In this document: positions 8,473 through 17,102 of the stretch, piece after piece
Layout of the letters: each line of letters begins with the position of its first letter
Numbering within the stretch: the first letter of the stretch is position 1
Assembly (NCBI RefSeq): GCF_018403285.1
Contig: NZ_BOSJ01000018.1
Span: 1 to 64,000, forward strand
DNA from: Paenibacillus sp. J45TS6
GTDB taxonomy: Bacteria > Bacillota > Bacilli > Paenibacillales > Paenibacillaceae
Direction: 5' to 3'
Length of the DNA stretch: 64,000 nt
Translations under genes and position numbers: made by a program
The notes under the pieces: generated by a model
What the model was told of the DNA's origin: nothing
Databases searched by the model: none
Seen by the model: the letters and a program-made list of their open reading frames with translations, nothing else

Positions 8473-9789
8473 TTGATCTTATCAAAAGATACCCATAAGC
8501 ATATTACGATTGGACACATGACGTTATTTATTCCTGATTATGATCTGGAGCGCTACTTATTCATAACAACACTTGCGAACCAATTTGGAGTACAGACGAA
8601 TACACAAGCGGGTCTTCTATTGTTAGAGAAGATTCGGGAAGAGGAAGAAGGGTTACTGAATCAAATTACCTTTGCGTATGACGAAGGGGGAATTATTGTT
8701 CATTCTAGCGAGGACCAAGCCGAGGCGATCCTTCGTGTGATTTTCTTGACGCATGACCTCATGGTTCCGCCTTATCAGATGAACCTAACTGATGAAGAAA
8801 AAAATAGTGCAATCGAGTACTGCAGAAATTGGGCTAGACCAACCCTGCAAACATGGAAGACTGGTGACGTATTTACGATCCCTTTAATGAATGAAGACTA
8901 TGCATACGGACAAGTAATAGGGGAGACTGCGGAGAAGAATCCGTTATGTGCCCTTTATGAATGTTGTTCGGAAGAGGTACTGGACCCTTCTTATATCGTA
9001 ACTCAGCATCCCATTGCAATCCTACCGTTAGTAGGCGACAAAATACATAATTATACCTTTCGAGTGATTGGAAATGCTCCCGTACTTGTTACCGGAGAAG
9101 GAGCCGTATCCGAATATCAAGGAGGAAAAATCAAACGTTTCTCCGATTCTTATTTTACCGAATTAGCAAATGCTTATTATAGACTTACGGATTGGGATAA
9201 TTCTATACATGACTATAATACGTTGCTATTACCAGGGATCGAGGGGCCATGTGATCAGAGCCTAAGACCGGTGCCGAATACGGTTATTGATGTCATTCCC
9301 GGGGAGCGTATTGGAAAGCTCTATCTTGGGATGAGTGAGAAAGAATGCAGTGAGGTATTGGAATCTTATAGGAAAGAGCATCTAAAAGGTCTTTGGAATT
9401 ATTCGCTTAATGATGTTTTTCGTATCGACTATGATCAGGAGGGAAAGATCTCCTTCATAGAGATGGTGACGGGTTACGAACCGGAACTTCTTCAAGTCCG
9501 TATCCATTTGCCGGAACAGAAGGTGGATGCTTTTCACACGAAAGCAAAGATACTGATTCCGATGATTGATAAAGTATCGCCTTATGATCGGTCCGAAGAG
9601 GATAATGGGTTTGCTTATTATTTTAAAGAGTTAGGACTGGCATTGTGGCGAGGAAATGTATTTGAAGAAGAACAGATGGAGGAAGCATGGTATAAGGAAA
9701 TGTGTGCTGAAAATCAGCAGGACGAGCTGCGATTTATGTACTTTGAGACGGTCAGTGTGATGGTACCAGGTTACTATAATCAGTCCTGA
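8473..9789 (+). CDS. Two-domain Imm26-like protein, possible toxin immunity protein
   Basis: A 438-aa soluble protein starting at a TTG with AAGGAG ten nucleotides upstream. The middle part (about 130-215) contains WKTGDVFTIPLMNEDYAYGQVIG, which fits the Imm26 immunity domain pattern (a small barrel found in polymorphic-toxin loci). The C-terminal third begins with IPGERIGKLYLGMSEKECSEVL (about 273-295), a module I have seen repeatedly in Bacillales immunity-type proteins. The N-terminal ~120 residues are not recognised. No toxin gene is adjacent, so if it is an immunity protein it is an orphan. It lies directly before the htpG promoter. Confidence 0.55.
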   Translation: MILSKDTHKHITIGHMTLFIPDYDLERYLFITTLANQFGVQTNTQAGLLLLEKIREEEEGLLNQITFAYDEGGIIVHSSEDQAEAILRVIFLTHDLMVPPYQMNLTDEEKNSAIEYCRNWARPTLQTWKTGDVFTIPLMNEDYAYGQVIGETAEKNPLCALYECCSEEVLDPSYIVTQHPIAILPLVGDKIHNYTFRVIGNAPVLVTGEGAVSEYQGGKIKRFSDSYFTELANAYYRLTDWDNSIHDYNTLLLPGIEGPCDQSLRPVPNTVIDVIPGERIGKLYLGMSEKECSEVLESYRKEHLKGLWNYSLNDVFRIDYDQEGKISFIEMVTGYEPELLQVRIHLPEQKVDAFHTKAKILIPMIDKVSPYDRSEEDNGFAYYFKELGLALWRGNVFEEEQMEEAWYKEMCAENQQDELRFMYFETVSVMVPGYYNQS

Positions 9790-9792
9790 AAC

Positions 9793-9824
9793 TTGACATT
9801 AAAAAATGGAATATGGTATATAAA
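9793..9824 (+). promoter_or_regulatory. Sigma-A-type promoter of htpG
   Basis: A perfect -35 TTGACA at 9793-9798 and a -10 of TATATA (9817-9822, 18-nt spacing; TATAAA two bases on is an alternative). The operator described next overlaps the expected start of transcription. Confidence 0.7.
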
Positions 9825-9832
9825 AGGAAGAC

Positions 9833-9859
9833 TTAGCACTCTCTTTACTAGAGTGCTAA
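9833..9859 (+). promoter_or_regulatory. CIRCE operator (HrcA binding site)
   Basis: TTAGCACTC, nine nucleotides, GAGTGCTAA: a perfect match to the CIRCE inverted repeat recognised by the heat-shock repressor HrcA. It lies just after the htpG promoter, at the place where HrcA would block transcription and where CIRCE is found at groESL and dnaK. Confidence 0.93.
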
Positions 9860-9890
9860 AATAGGTTAATGAGTCGAAGGGAGACTATTC

Positions 9891-11777
9891 ATGGCAACGA
9901 AACAATTCCAAGCGGAATCCAAGCGTTTACTTGAAATGATGATTAACTCCATTTACACCCAGAAAGAGATTTTTTTACGGGAACTGATTTCTAACGCAAG
10001 TGATGCGATTGATAAAATGTACTATAAAGCTTTGGTGGAAGATCAACTGACTTTCCAGTCCGAAGACTACTTTATTAAAATTACGGCGGACAAAGAAAAC
10101 CGCACTTTAACGATTTCCGATACAGGAATCGGGATGACACAAGAAGACCTAGAGAATAACCTCGGGATTATTGCAAACAGCGGTTCTTTTGCGTTCAAGA
10201 ACGAGAACGAACTGAAGGACGGACACAATATCATTGGTCAGTTCGGGGTTGGTTTTTACTCTGCATTCATGGTGGCTGACAAGATTACCGTGATTACGAA
10301 AGCATGGGGAAGCGAGCAGGCTTACAAATGGGAGTCCGAAGGTGCAGATGGATATACCATTGAATTAGCAGAGAAAGACAGCGTAGGAACTGATATTATT
10401 CTTCACATTCGTGAGAATACAGAAGAAGATTCTTACGATGAATACCTTGAAGAGTATCGTCTTAGAACCATCATCAAGAAGTATTCTGATTTCATCCGCT
10501 ATCCAATTAAGATGGATGTGAAGACTCAGAAGCCGAAAGAAGATGCAGAGAACGAGTTCGAGGAAGTTATCGAAGAACAAACCGTGAACAGCATGGTACC
10601 GATCTGGCGCAAAAATAAAAATGAGCTCACAAATGAAGATTATGAGAACTTTTATTTTGAAAAACGCTATGGTTTCGATAAGCCGCTGAAACACGTTCAT
10701 ATCAGTGCAGACGGTGCAGTTGTATATAATGCCATCCTGTTTATTCCGGAAAAAACACCGTTTGATTACTATACAAAAGAGTATGAAAAAGGTCTTGAAC
10801 TATACTCTAACGGTGTTCTTATTATGGACAAATGCGGTGACTTGCTGCCGGATTACTTCAGCTTCGTGAAAGGGATGGTAGACTCCGAGGATCTATCACT
10901 CAACATTTCCCGTGAACTTCTGCAGCATGATCGTCAGCTGAAATTGATCGCGAAGAACATTAAGAACAAAATCAAATCCGCACTTCAATCCATGATGAAG
11001 GATGAGCGCGATAATTACGTGAAGTTCTATGAGTCCTTCGGCAGACAGCTGAAATTCGGTGTATATAACGACTACGGTATGAATAAGGGCGATATTCAAG
11101 ATCTGCTCCTGTTCTACTCTTCTAAAGAGAAGAAGCTTGTGAGCCTGGCTGAATACGTATCCCGTATGCCGGAAGATCAGAAGTATATCTACTACGCAAC
11201 AGGTGAGTCTGTAGAACGTATTGACCGCTTGCCGCAAACGGAGCTTGTAGCCGATAAAGGATACGAGATTCTGTACTTCACAGATGATGTGGATGAGTTC
11301 GCAATCAAGATGCTTCAGAACTACCAGGAGAAAGAGTTCCGTTCTGTATCGAGCGGTGATCTTGGATTTGAAGCGGATGCGAATGAGCAGGAAGCGGAAG
11401 CGAAGGAAAATGAGAACAAAGAATTGTTCGAACAAATGCAAGAACTGCTTGGCGGTAAAGTGAAGAAAGTCAAAGCTTCCAAACGTCTGAAATCTCATCC
11501 GGTTTGCTTGTCAGCTGACGGGGAAATCACGATTGAGATGGAAAAAGTGCTGAATGCAATGCCAAATGCAGATGGACAGCAAGTGAAAGCTGATAAAGTG
11601 CTGGAAATCAACGCAAATCATGAAGTGTTCAACTCACTCAAACAAGCATTTGAGAATGATAAAGAGAAGTTTGCTGTGTACACAAGCGTACTGTACAATC
11701 AAGCACTTCTAATTGAAGGCTTGCAGGTTGAAGACCCTGTTGCTTTCACTAATGATATTTGCAAAATTATGGCGTAA
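9891..11777 (+). CDS. htpG: Hsp90-family chaperone HtpG
   Basis: A 628-aa cytosolic ATP-dependent chaperone, the bacterial Hsp90. The N-terminal GHKL ATPase domain has SNASDAIDK (ATP-binding Asn/Asp), DTGIGM and [11 protein letters not shown] (the lid-hinge glycine motif). The middle domain has the catalytic-loop region LNISRELLQ; the C-terminal dimerisation domain follows a charged Glu/Lys linker (about 495-520). Length is normal for the family. The start has GAAGGGAGA upstream. The promoter carries a CIRCE element, so the gene should be derepressed by heat through HrcA. In B. subtilis htpG is not in the HrcA regulon, so control here differs from that model. Confidence 0.97.
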   Translation: MATKQFQAESKRLLEMMINSIYTQKEIFLRELISNASDAIDKMYYKALVEDQLTFQSEDYFIKITADKENRTLTISDTGIGMTQEDLENNLGIIANSGSFAFKNENELKDGHNIIGQFGVGFYSAFMVADKITVITKAWGSEQAYKWESEGADGYTIELAEKDSVGTDIILHIRENTEEDSYDEYLEEYRLRTIIKKYSDFIRYPIKMDVKTQKPKEDAENEFEEVIEEQTVNSMVPIWRKNKNELTNEDYENFYFEKRYGFDKPLKHVHISADGAVVYNAILFIPEKTPFDYYTKEYEKGLELYSNGVLIMDKCGDLLPDYFSFVKGMVDSEDLSLNISRELLQHDRQLKLIAKNIKNKIKSALQSMMKDERDNYVKFYESFGRQLKFGVYNDYGMNKGDIQDLLLFYSSKEKKLVSLAEYVSRMPEDQKYIYYATGESVERIDRLPQTELVADKGYEILYFTDDVDEFAIKMLQNYQEKEFRSVSSGDLGFEADANEQEAEAKENENKELFEQMQELLGGKVKKVKASKRLKSHPVCLSADGEITIEMEKVLNAMPNADGQQVKADKVLEINANHEVFNSLKQAFENDKEKFAVYTSVLYNQALLIEGLQVEDPVAFTNDICKIMA

Positions 11778-11805
11778 AAGACTTAACGATGTAGTGGAGC
11801 ATATT

Positions 11806-11840
11806 AAAAAAGCCCAGTCCGATAGGACTGGGCTTTTTTC
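11806..11840. terminator. Bidirectional terminator between htpG and a small membrane gene
   Basis: AGCCCAGTCC and GGACTGGGCT form a strong stem with A and T runs on both sides. Its core is almost the same as the hairpin at 12187. Confidence 0.85.
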
Positions 11841-11852
11841 TTTTGATGAAAA

Positions 11853-12119
11853 CTAATTACTCGTAGTAGCAAAAAAATAGATCAGGAAGATAGCAATATA
11901 AATAACAAGTATAATAGCCATCCATAGTAAGGACGCTTTTGCATAATTGGCTTTGCTTGGATTTGTAACCCTTCCAAAAGCCCAAACAAATAACAGCACA
12001 ATATTGACAATAGGTATAGCTAAAAGGAATATCGTTAGCATCCAACTTTTTACACTTATAGCAGGGCCCTTTGGAGCACCCACCTTTTCTGGTGTAACGT
12101 ATGAATCATTATTCAGCAT
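11853..12119 (-). CDS. Small two-helix membrane protein, copy 1
   Basis: An 88-aa protein with a short polar N-terminus and two membrane helices (about 26-46 and 64-84) separated by the loop GRVTNPSKANYAKAS. It matches the copy at 12232 at about two thirds of positions. The segment IPIVNIVLLFVWAF...TNPxKxNYAKA resembles a membrane module found at the C-terminus of some Firmicute zinc-ribbon proteins; the zinc ribbon is absent here. Function unknown. Stop codon followed closely by the shared terminator. Confidence 0.75.
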   Translation of the reverse strand: MLNNDSYVTPEKVGAPKGPAISVKSWMLTIFLLAIPIVNIVLLFVWAFGRVTNPSKANYAKASLLWMAIILVIYIAIFLIYFFATTSN

Positions 12120-12186
12120 CTTTAAATCTCCTAACTTATGTAATTTATCTGTATATGAATCAGTTCAAAGTATAGCATATTACAAC

Positions 12187-12217
12187 AAACCCCAGTCCTT
12201 TATAGGACTGGGGTTTC
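12187..12217. terminator. Terminator of small membrane protein copy 2
   Basis: AAACCCCAGTCC and GGACTGGGGTTT form a 12-bp stem with a short AT loop, directly downstream (minus strand) of the gene at 12232-12498. Confidence 0.8.
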
Positions 12218-12231
12218 TCATTTAGTTAAAA

Positions 12232-12498
12232 CTAATTACTCCCAACCGCAAAAAATGCGATAACGAAGATTAAAATATAAATAACAATCCCGATAGCCAT
12301 CCATAGTAAGGATGCTTTCGCATAATTGGACTTGTTTGGGTTGGTACTGCTGCTAAAAGCCCAAATAAATAAAAATATGAGGTTCACGAGAGGGATAGCC
12401 ATCAGAAAAGTAACAAGCATCCAACTTTTCACACTTATAACAGGGGCCTCTGGAGAATCAAACTTTTTCGGTGTAACATAAGGATCATTATCTAACAT
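12232..12498 (-). CDS. Small two-helix membrane protein, copy 2
   Basis: An 88-aa paralogue of the neighbouring gene. The most conserved parts are ISVKSWML at the entry of helix 1 and NYAKASLLWMAI at the entry of helix 2; the N-terminal tail and the loop before TNP have changed most. Both copies keep intact frames, so both are probably functional. Each copy appears to be transcribed alone, since each has its own terminator. Confidence 0.75.
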   Translation of the reverse strand: MLDNDPYVTPKKFDSPEAPVISVKSWMLVTFLMAIPLVNLIFLFIWAFSSSTNPNKSNYAKASLLWMAIGIVIYILIFVIAFFAVGSN

Positions 12499-12631
12499 TT
12501 TTCTTCATCTCCTAACTTATGTAGTTTACTGTGTATGAATTAATTTCATACTTTTTAAAAGTTACAATGAAATCAATCCGTTATATAAAATACCACTTAC
12601 TTGCAAAATTTGGAAATACTTTTCACTGATT

Positions 12632-13273
12632 TTATTTTAACCTCAGGGTATGTTCTCCTGATGCAGTATGAAAAATAAGATGTTTTCTATCTTTCCACGT
12701 AGGGTCATTCATTCCAAGCACATCTTCAGCGGAGTCGTAACGTCTAAAATCCATATAACTGTAACGGTTGTTGAGTTCTTTCAATAGGAGTCCCCCCAGC
12801 ATGGACTGATAAAAGTCATAAGAATACATGGTTTCTCCTAGACTAGTTGCGGAGTATTTAATTACTACAGCTTCATTTCCGATCGGCGAGCGGATGGTTT
12901 TATAATGTGCGTCATCGATTGCATGGCTGAAGTACAGAATGAGAAAAACAATAATAACTCCAGGCACAAATGCAGCAACAATGGTATAAATTTTAGCTAT
13001 GATTCCCATGGACAACAGCATAATACTGTTGAAAATAAACATGGATAATACCAGACTATCCGGTGGAAATAGGCGGAGATAATAGCCCAGGCTATGTAGT
13101 ACAATAAGCAGCACATCTATACCAATAAGTATTGAAATTATTGTACAAGTCATCTTACGAGTCAAAGGAGAGGATGTGCCCTCCGTCTTATGGTCTTGCT
13201 CTATATCTTGCATGTGATCGTTCTGATGATTCATTTTTGCTGCTTTATACTCCAGATGATCTCGTTCGTTCAT
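12632..13273 (-). CDS. Three- or four-helix membrane protein, unknown
   Basis: The start at 13273 (MNERDHLEYK) is chosen because AAGGGTG lies 9 nt upstream; an ATG 30 nt earlier has no such site. The 213-aa protein has a charged, Gln/Asp-rich N-terminus (1-40), three to four hydrophobic helices (about 43-133) and a soluble C-terminal domain (about 140-213) ending in GEHTLRLK. No family recognised. Single gene between two terminators' worth of non-coding DNA. Confidence 0.65.
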   Translation of the reverse strand: MNERDHLEYKAAKMNHQNDHMQDIEQDHKTEGTSSPLTRKMTCTIISILIGIDVLLIVLHSLGYYLRLFPPDSLVLSMFIFNSIMLLSMGIIAKIYTIVAAFVPGVIIVFLILYFSHAIDDAHYKTIRSPIGNEAVVIKYSATSLGETMYSYDFYQSMLGGLLLKELNNRYSYMDFRRYDSAEDVLGMNDPTWKDRKHLIFHTASGEHTLRLK

Positions 13274-13408
13274 AAAACCCAGCACCCTTCGCTGTAATAA
13301 CATGATCTTAAGATATAAACAATAAATAACATAAAATGGTTACACCAAAATTACATAGCTGTTTCATCTGTTTAGAGCATGAATATGAGAGTGCCGCGTA
13401 AAACAACG

Positions 13409-13441
13409 ACAAAAAGACCGCACAGATTAGTGCGGTCTTTT
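13409..13441. terminator. Bidirectional terminator
   Basis: AAAAGACCGCAC and GTGCGGTCTTTT form a 12-bp stem with a six-base loop, located just downstream (minus strand) of the small gene at 13470-13625. Confidence 0.8.
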
Positions 13442-13469
13442 GTATTTGAATGACTACTTAAAATATAAA

Positions 13470-13625
13470 TTAATCCTTTTTGTTCGGATCAGGAAGGTCA
13501 CGAGGGTTCCAGTTCTCCGCTTGAGGCTCAATATCCTCATGTTTTTTCACTTTCTCCTGCTGCTCAGGGGAATTGTTTTTGTTATCCTCTTGATTACGTA
13601 CTTTATCTCCTGTTTGTTGTTGCAT
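13470..13625 (-). CDS. 51-aa hydrophilic small protein
   Basis: A short gene with a near-perfect ribosome binding site (AAGGAGG, 7 nt before the ATG) and its own terminator. The product opens MQQQTGDKVRNQEDNKNN, is very rich in Gln, Asn, Glu and Lys and ends WNPRDLPDPNKKD. It has no hydrophobic segment and is likely to be largely unstructured. No family is recognised. Strong start signal, isolated transcription unit and sensible codon use argue for a real gene. Confidence 0.65.
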   Translation of the reverse strand: MQQQTGDKVRNQEDNKNNSPEQQEKVKKHEDIEPQAENWNPRDLPDPNKKD

Positions 13626-13726
13626 CTGAATTACCTCCTTAGAATGAGTAACGTTGACTTCGGTATAATAATAGATACCCGATTAGACAGTACTCAAACA
13701 TTAATGGCAGCTTACTTAGAAGGGCA

Positions 13727-14701
13727 TCATTTGTTATGTTTGCTAAGCTGCTTAAGGTGAAGGTCAAAAGCTTTCATAACCCAAAGATGAAGTGTGGCCT
13801 GAGAGTATTTATAGATAAACCAAGGTAATGAAGGTACATAATCGTGAATCGCTACGATACATTCTCTCGAGTTTGGCAACTGTAAAAATTCAAGTCTCCC
13901 CTTATGAATTTCCCGCTTATTAACCAAGATTCCGCCTGAAATTCGGTACGAAGCATGAGATGGACTGCTTTTCGTTTTATCATAGGTTAGTTCGAGGATT
14001 GGAACTTTTGCAGCCCTAAGAAAAATGCGGACAATCTGATCTTCACTTCTTGTAATCCGAATGAACGGTTTTGTAATACGTGACAGCCACTCTATGTAAT
14101 AGTGCAGAACCCACTGTGCATTTTTCCCTTCCGGTAAACAGAGCCGCTGTACGGATCTCACATCTGATTTCATTGATTTTTTCGCTAAACCCGTAATTGG
14201 ATAAGGAGAAATGGACGGACCATCGAACTGCTCTACCCAAAAGGCAGTAACAGGTACACCCGATGAGCCTAAGATTTGCTCTACTTCAAGTCTGCTTCGC
14301 AAGTGACGGGGTACGTCTTTGTTTTCTACCTCCGCCGGGTCCATTCCGCTGACATATACGATTTTTTTCACGTTGTTCCGCTGGGCTGCTCTGGCAAAAT
14401 GCCCTGCCAAGATCGCATCCATATCCTCAGAGCTGCCCTGAGTCAGTTTGGCAGAAGAGTACATGGATTGACTGAGATAGATAGCATAGTCTGCTCCTCG
14501 TAGTGCTTCTTCAACATCGTCATAGGAGAAAAAGTCACAAGCACGCCAAGTGACATGCTCTGTATCTTTGTGTTGGTCAGCTCGCCGGGATAAGGCGATG
14601 ATGTCGTAATTCTTTTGAAGTTCGGTCATTAGATACTGGACGATATTTCCCGATGCGCCGGTAAGGGCAATGATGGGACGATAATTCTCTTCTTGATCCA
14701 T
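13727..14701 (-). CDS. NmrA/YbjT-like NAD(P)-binding protein
   Basis: A 324-aa Rossmann-fold protein of the atypical short-chain dehydrogenase group. The N-terminal nucleotide-binding loop is ALTGASGNIVQYL (about 12-24), followed by a basic SRRADQ that suggests NADP preference, and then KKIVYVSGMDP (about 115). The active-site Tyr-Lys pair of classical dehydrogenases is not evident, as in NmrA-like proteins that sense redox cofactors or reduce quinones. The second half (about 200-324) contains a hydrophobic C-terminal section reminiscent of the DUF2867 part of YbjT-type proteins. Preceded by GGAGAAAG. Single gene. Confidence 0.75.
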   Translation of the reverse strand: MDQEENYRPIIALTGASGNIVQYLMTELQKNYDIIALSRRADQHKDTEHVTWRACDFFSYDDVEEALRGADYAIYLSQSMYSSAKLTQGSSEDMDAILAGHFARAAQRNNVKKIVYVSGMDPAEVENKDVPRHLRSRLEVEQILGSSGVPVTAFWVEQFDGPSISPYPITGLAKKSMKSDVRSVQRLCLPEGKNAQWVLHYYIEWLSRITKPFIRITRSEDQIVRIFLRAAKVPILELTYDKTKSSPSHASYRISGGILVNKREIHKGRLEFLQLPNSRECIVAIHDYVPSLPWFIYKYSQATLHLWVMKAFDLHLKQLSKHNK

Positions 14702-14895
14702 TGGATTCTTTCTCCTTTGTTATTCTCATATAGATCTCAGGTGCTTGATTATAACCTGTGAGGGCCAAGTCTTAGTGAGAAAAAATTCTTGCCTAACTGT
14801 TGATTTCAGCGATCCCTCTGTTTTCATCTAACTTCCTATTAACTGTATAAAAAGCGTGAGATTGCTTATTCTAAAGAGAATTCATCAACAGGAAT

Positions 14896-14950
14896 TTAAG
14901 CTAATATTAAGATATTTGCGACCGTAATATTAAGGTTTCTGGTTTATAAT
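14896..14950 (+). promoter_or_regulatory. TTAAG-box operator and promoter of the two-component genes
   Basis: TTAAG occurs at 14896, 14907 and 14930, the first two separated by six bases (11-bp period) and the third 23 bp further on, followed by a perfect -10 TATAAT at 14945-14950. The third box covers the usual -35 region, where no good -35 hexamer is present; this is the layout of a promoter activated by an OmpR-type regulator binding direct repeats. The same layout recurs at 16967. Autoregulation by the gene at 14999 is inferred. Confidence 0.6.
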
Positions 14951-14998
14951 GCTATTTAATCTTAGATTTTAGAATATTTAAAGAGGTGTGAATGCAGC

Positions 14999-15706
14999 AT
15001 GTCCAGAGAAGCAATCTTACTTGTTGATGATGAAAAGGAAATTATTGAACTTATTGAAATTTATTTAAAGAATGAAGGATACATAATATTTAAGGCATTC
15101 AATGGGGTGGAGGCCCTCGAAATCCTGCGCAATAACCCAGTTGATTTAATTATTCTTGATGTCATGATGCCACAGATGGACGGAATTCAAGCATGCATGA
15201 AAATACGAGAAAAAAACAATACTCCCATTATCATGTTATCTGCAAAAAGTCAGGATATGGATAAAATTTCAGGCCTGAGCATCGGTGCGGATGATTATGT
15301 TACCAAGCCTTTTAACCCGCTCGAACTGGTTGCCCGGGTTAAATCACAGCTCCGTCGGTACAAGATGCTCAATAACCGCAGTGATTCGGGCGAGGATGAG
15401 ATCGTGATTGACGATCTTGTGATTAATACGGCTACGCATACCGTGACGGTGGGGGATCAGGAAGTGAAGCTGACGCCCCGCGAATTTGATATTTTAAAGC
15501 TTCTGGCCGTTAATCAGGGAATTGTTCTAAGCATGGACAAAATATACGAGGAAGTCTGGAACGAGCCGTTCATGGACTCAAAAAATACGGTCATGGTACA
15601 TATCCGTAAGCTCCGCGAAAAAATCGAAAAGGATACGCAGCATCCCGCTTATATTAAAACGGTTTGGGGCATCGGCTACAAAATGAGATCTGCAAAGGAG
15701 ATGTAA
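14999..15706 (+). CDS. OmpR/PhoB-family response regulator (VanR-like)
   Basis: A 235-aa cytoplasmic response regulator. The receiver domain (1-120) has the acidic pair DDE (10-12), phosphoacceptor Asp54 in LIILDVMMPQMDG, and the conserved Lys in VTKPF. The C-terminal winged helix (about 135-230) has the typical LTPREFDILKLLA and KNTVMVHIRKLREKIE followed by the wing VWGIGYKM. Overall resemblance is to VanR/SaeR-type regulators of envelope responses. It is followed after 5 nt by its histidine kinase. Probable targets are its own promoter and the glycosyltransferase operon, as both carry the same TTAAG boxes. Confidence 0.92.
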   Translation: MSREAILLVDDEKEIIELIEIYLKNEGYIIFKAFNGVEALEILRNNPVDLIILDVMMPQMDGIQACMKIREKNNTPIIMLSAKSQDMDKISGLSIGADDYVTKPFNPLELVARVKSQLRRYKMLNNRSDSGEDEIVIDDLVINTATHTVTVGDQEVKLTPREFDILKLLAVNQGIVLSMDKIYEEVWNEPFMDSKNTVMVHIRKLREKIEKDTQHPAYIKTVWGIGYKMRSAKEM

Positions 15707-15711
15707 GGGAT

Positions 15712-16932
15712 ATGAATACCAAAGTATACATCAGTATTCGTTGGAAATTCCTTGCCATATTTCTTGGATGCATGGGACTCACACTGCTGTTCGTGCTGCT
15801 TGGAGGGTTGCTCGCTTCCTATGTTATCAAACTGAGCCCCTATAACGTGCCCCTAGCGTGGATCATCAACCATGTTGGATCTCAAAATACCATCCTTATT
15901 TTTGGAACAGCTTTTTTCATCACTTTATATATTTTTGCGACCCGTCCGCTTGTCTTACGTGCGAAGGAGCTTGCAAGCGTTCTTGAGGAGATGGCGGACG
16001 GACGGCTTCATACGACTGTAAAGGTGAAGGCTTCTGATGAACTGGGTACAATCGCAGGAAACATCAACAGCGTGTCTGAACAGATTCATACGTATCTGGA
16101 GGAGATTAATCAAGGGCTTGCGAAAATCGCTAAGGGGAATTTTGACCACGAGATTCCGGTTAGAGAAAAACATGAGCTTGGCCTGATTGCACAGAGTATC
16201 AACGCGATGAGCGAACAGCTGAACCGTTCCATTCAAGAAGAGCGAAACGCGGAGAAAACGAAGAACGATTTAATTACTGGTGTTTCCCACGACCTTCGAA
16301 CCCCGCTTACTTCCATACTCGGATTCTTAGAAATTATTGATAAAGATCGTTATACCAATGAGGTGGAACTTCGCTATTACATGAATATCGCCTATGAAAA
16401 ATCACTTAGCCTCAAAAAACTCATCGATGATCTATTTGAATATACCCGTATTAACAACGGCATGCCTCTTCATTTACGTGAACTGGATGTAACAGGACTC
16501 ATTGAGCAGCTGGCTGAGGAATTCGTTCCGAGTCTGGAGCAGGCGAATATGACCATTCGAACACATGTACCGGATCATCGGGTGATGATCAAGGCAGACG
16601 GCGACCAACTTGTGCGAGCATACGAAAACCTCATTTCTAACGCGATTAAGTACGCAAGCAGCGGTAAATATATAGACATTTATATTGAAAAAGAAGATGG
16701 ACAGGTTGTTGTACGCATCTGTAACTATGGAGAACCTATTCCGAAGAGGGACCTTCCTTATATCTTTGAACGTTTTTACCGCGTCGAACAGTCTCGTTCG
16801 AAAGAAACGGGTGGAACTGGCCTGGGACTTGCGATCACAAAGAGTATCTTCGATGTGCATGGGGGCGAAATCTCCGTAGAAAGCTCGCCTAGACAAACGG
16901 TGTTTGAGACTCGACTGCCCATTTTGGAATAG
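15712..16932 (+). CDS. Sensor histidine kinase with two HAMP-like modules (VanS-like)
   Basis: The ATG at 15712 is preceded by AAGGAG; an upstream in-frame start would overlap the regulator gene. The 406-aa membrane protein has two membrane helices (about 10-38 and 58-82) with only a ~20-residue outside loop, so it probably senses through the membrane or through a partner. Two HAMP-like segments follow (about 82-135 and 138-185; both end in a DELGTIA / HELGLIA motif). The His box GVSHDLRTPLTSILG starts near residue 191. The ATPase part has an N box (ENLISNAIKYA), ERFYR and GGTGLGLAI. It should phosphorylate the adjacent regulator. Confidence 0.92.
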   Translation: MNTKVYISIRWKFLAIFLGCMGLTLLFVLLGGLLASYVIKLSPYNVPLAWIINHVGSQNTILIFGTAFFITLYIFATRPLVLRAKELASVLEEMADGRLHTTVKVKASDELGTIAGNINSVSEQIHTYLEEINQGLAKIAKGNFDHEIPVREKHELGLIAQSINAMSEQLNRSIQEERNAEKTKNDLITGVSHDLRTPLTSILGFLEIIDKDRYTNEVELRYYMNIAYEKSLSLKKLIDDLFEYTRINNGMPLHLRELDVTGLIEQLAEEFVPSLEQANMTIRTHVPDHRVMIKADGDQLVRAYENLISNAIKYASSGKYIDIYIEKEDGQVVVRICNYGEPIPKRDLPYIFERFYRVEQSRSKETGGTGLGLAITKSIFDVHGGEISVESSPRQTVFETRLPILE

Positions 16933-16966
16933 CCTAAGGTCTGTTTTAAATAAATCAATGAAAAAC

Positions 16967-17020
16967 TTAAGAGTTTGTTAAGCATTTAGATAAGAACCGT
17001 TAAGAAGTGTCTTGTAGTCT
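16967..17020 (+). promoter_or_regulatory. TTAAG-box operator before the glycosyltransferase operon
   Basis: TTAAG at 16967 and 16978 (six bases between, 11-bp period), a near copy ATAAG at 16990 and TTAAG again at 17000, so about one box per helical turn. A weak -10 (TAGTCT, 17015-17020) lies 15 bp after the start of the last box, exactly the distance seen at the 14896-14950 promoter. A weak core promoter plus phased boxes suggests activation by the upstream response regulator. Confidence 0.55.
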
Positions 17021-17102
17021 TGACTTTAACAAGAGGAAAACAAGCAATGGCGAAAGCTGCTGCCTCTGACATATTTACTTCAGGAAGGAGCAAGACTGAC
17101 GA

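Larger units (their letters stand above)
11809..12498. repeat. Diverged tandem duplication: small membrane gene plus terminator, unit about 379 bp
   Basis: The two 88-codon genes and the hairpins after them are each offset by 378-379 bp, and both hairpins share the CCCAGTCC/GGACTGGG core. This implies that gene and terminator were duplicated as one unit and then diverged. Confidence 0.7.

Noticed and set aside
10896-11498. 200-codon minus-strand frame inside htpG
   Set aside because: Shadow of the strongly conserved htpG coding sequence; Phe/Leu/Arg-rich product with no domain.
13440-13760. 106-codon plus-strand frame
   Set aside because: Antisense to the 51-aa gene with a strong ribosome binding site and to the end of the NmrA-like gene; hydrophobic nonsense.
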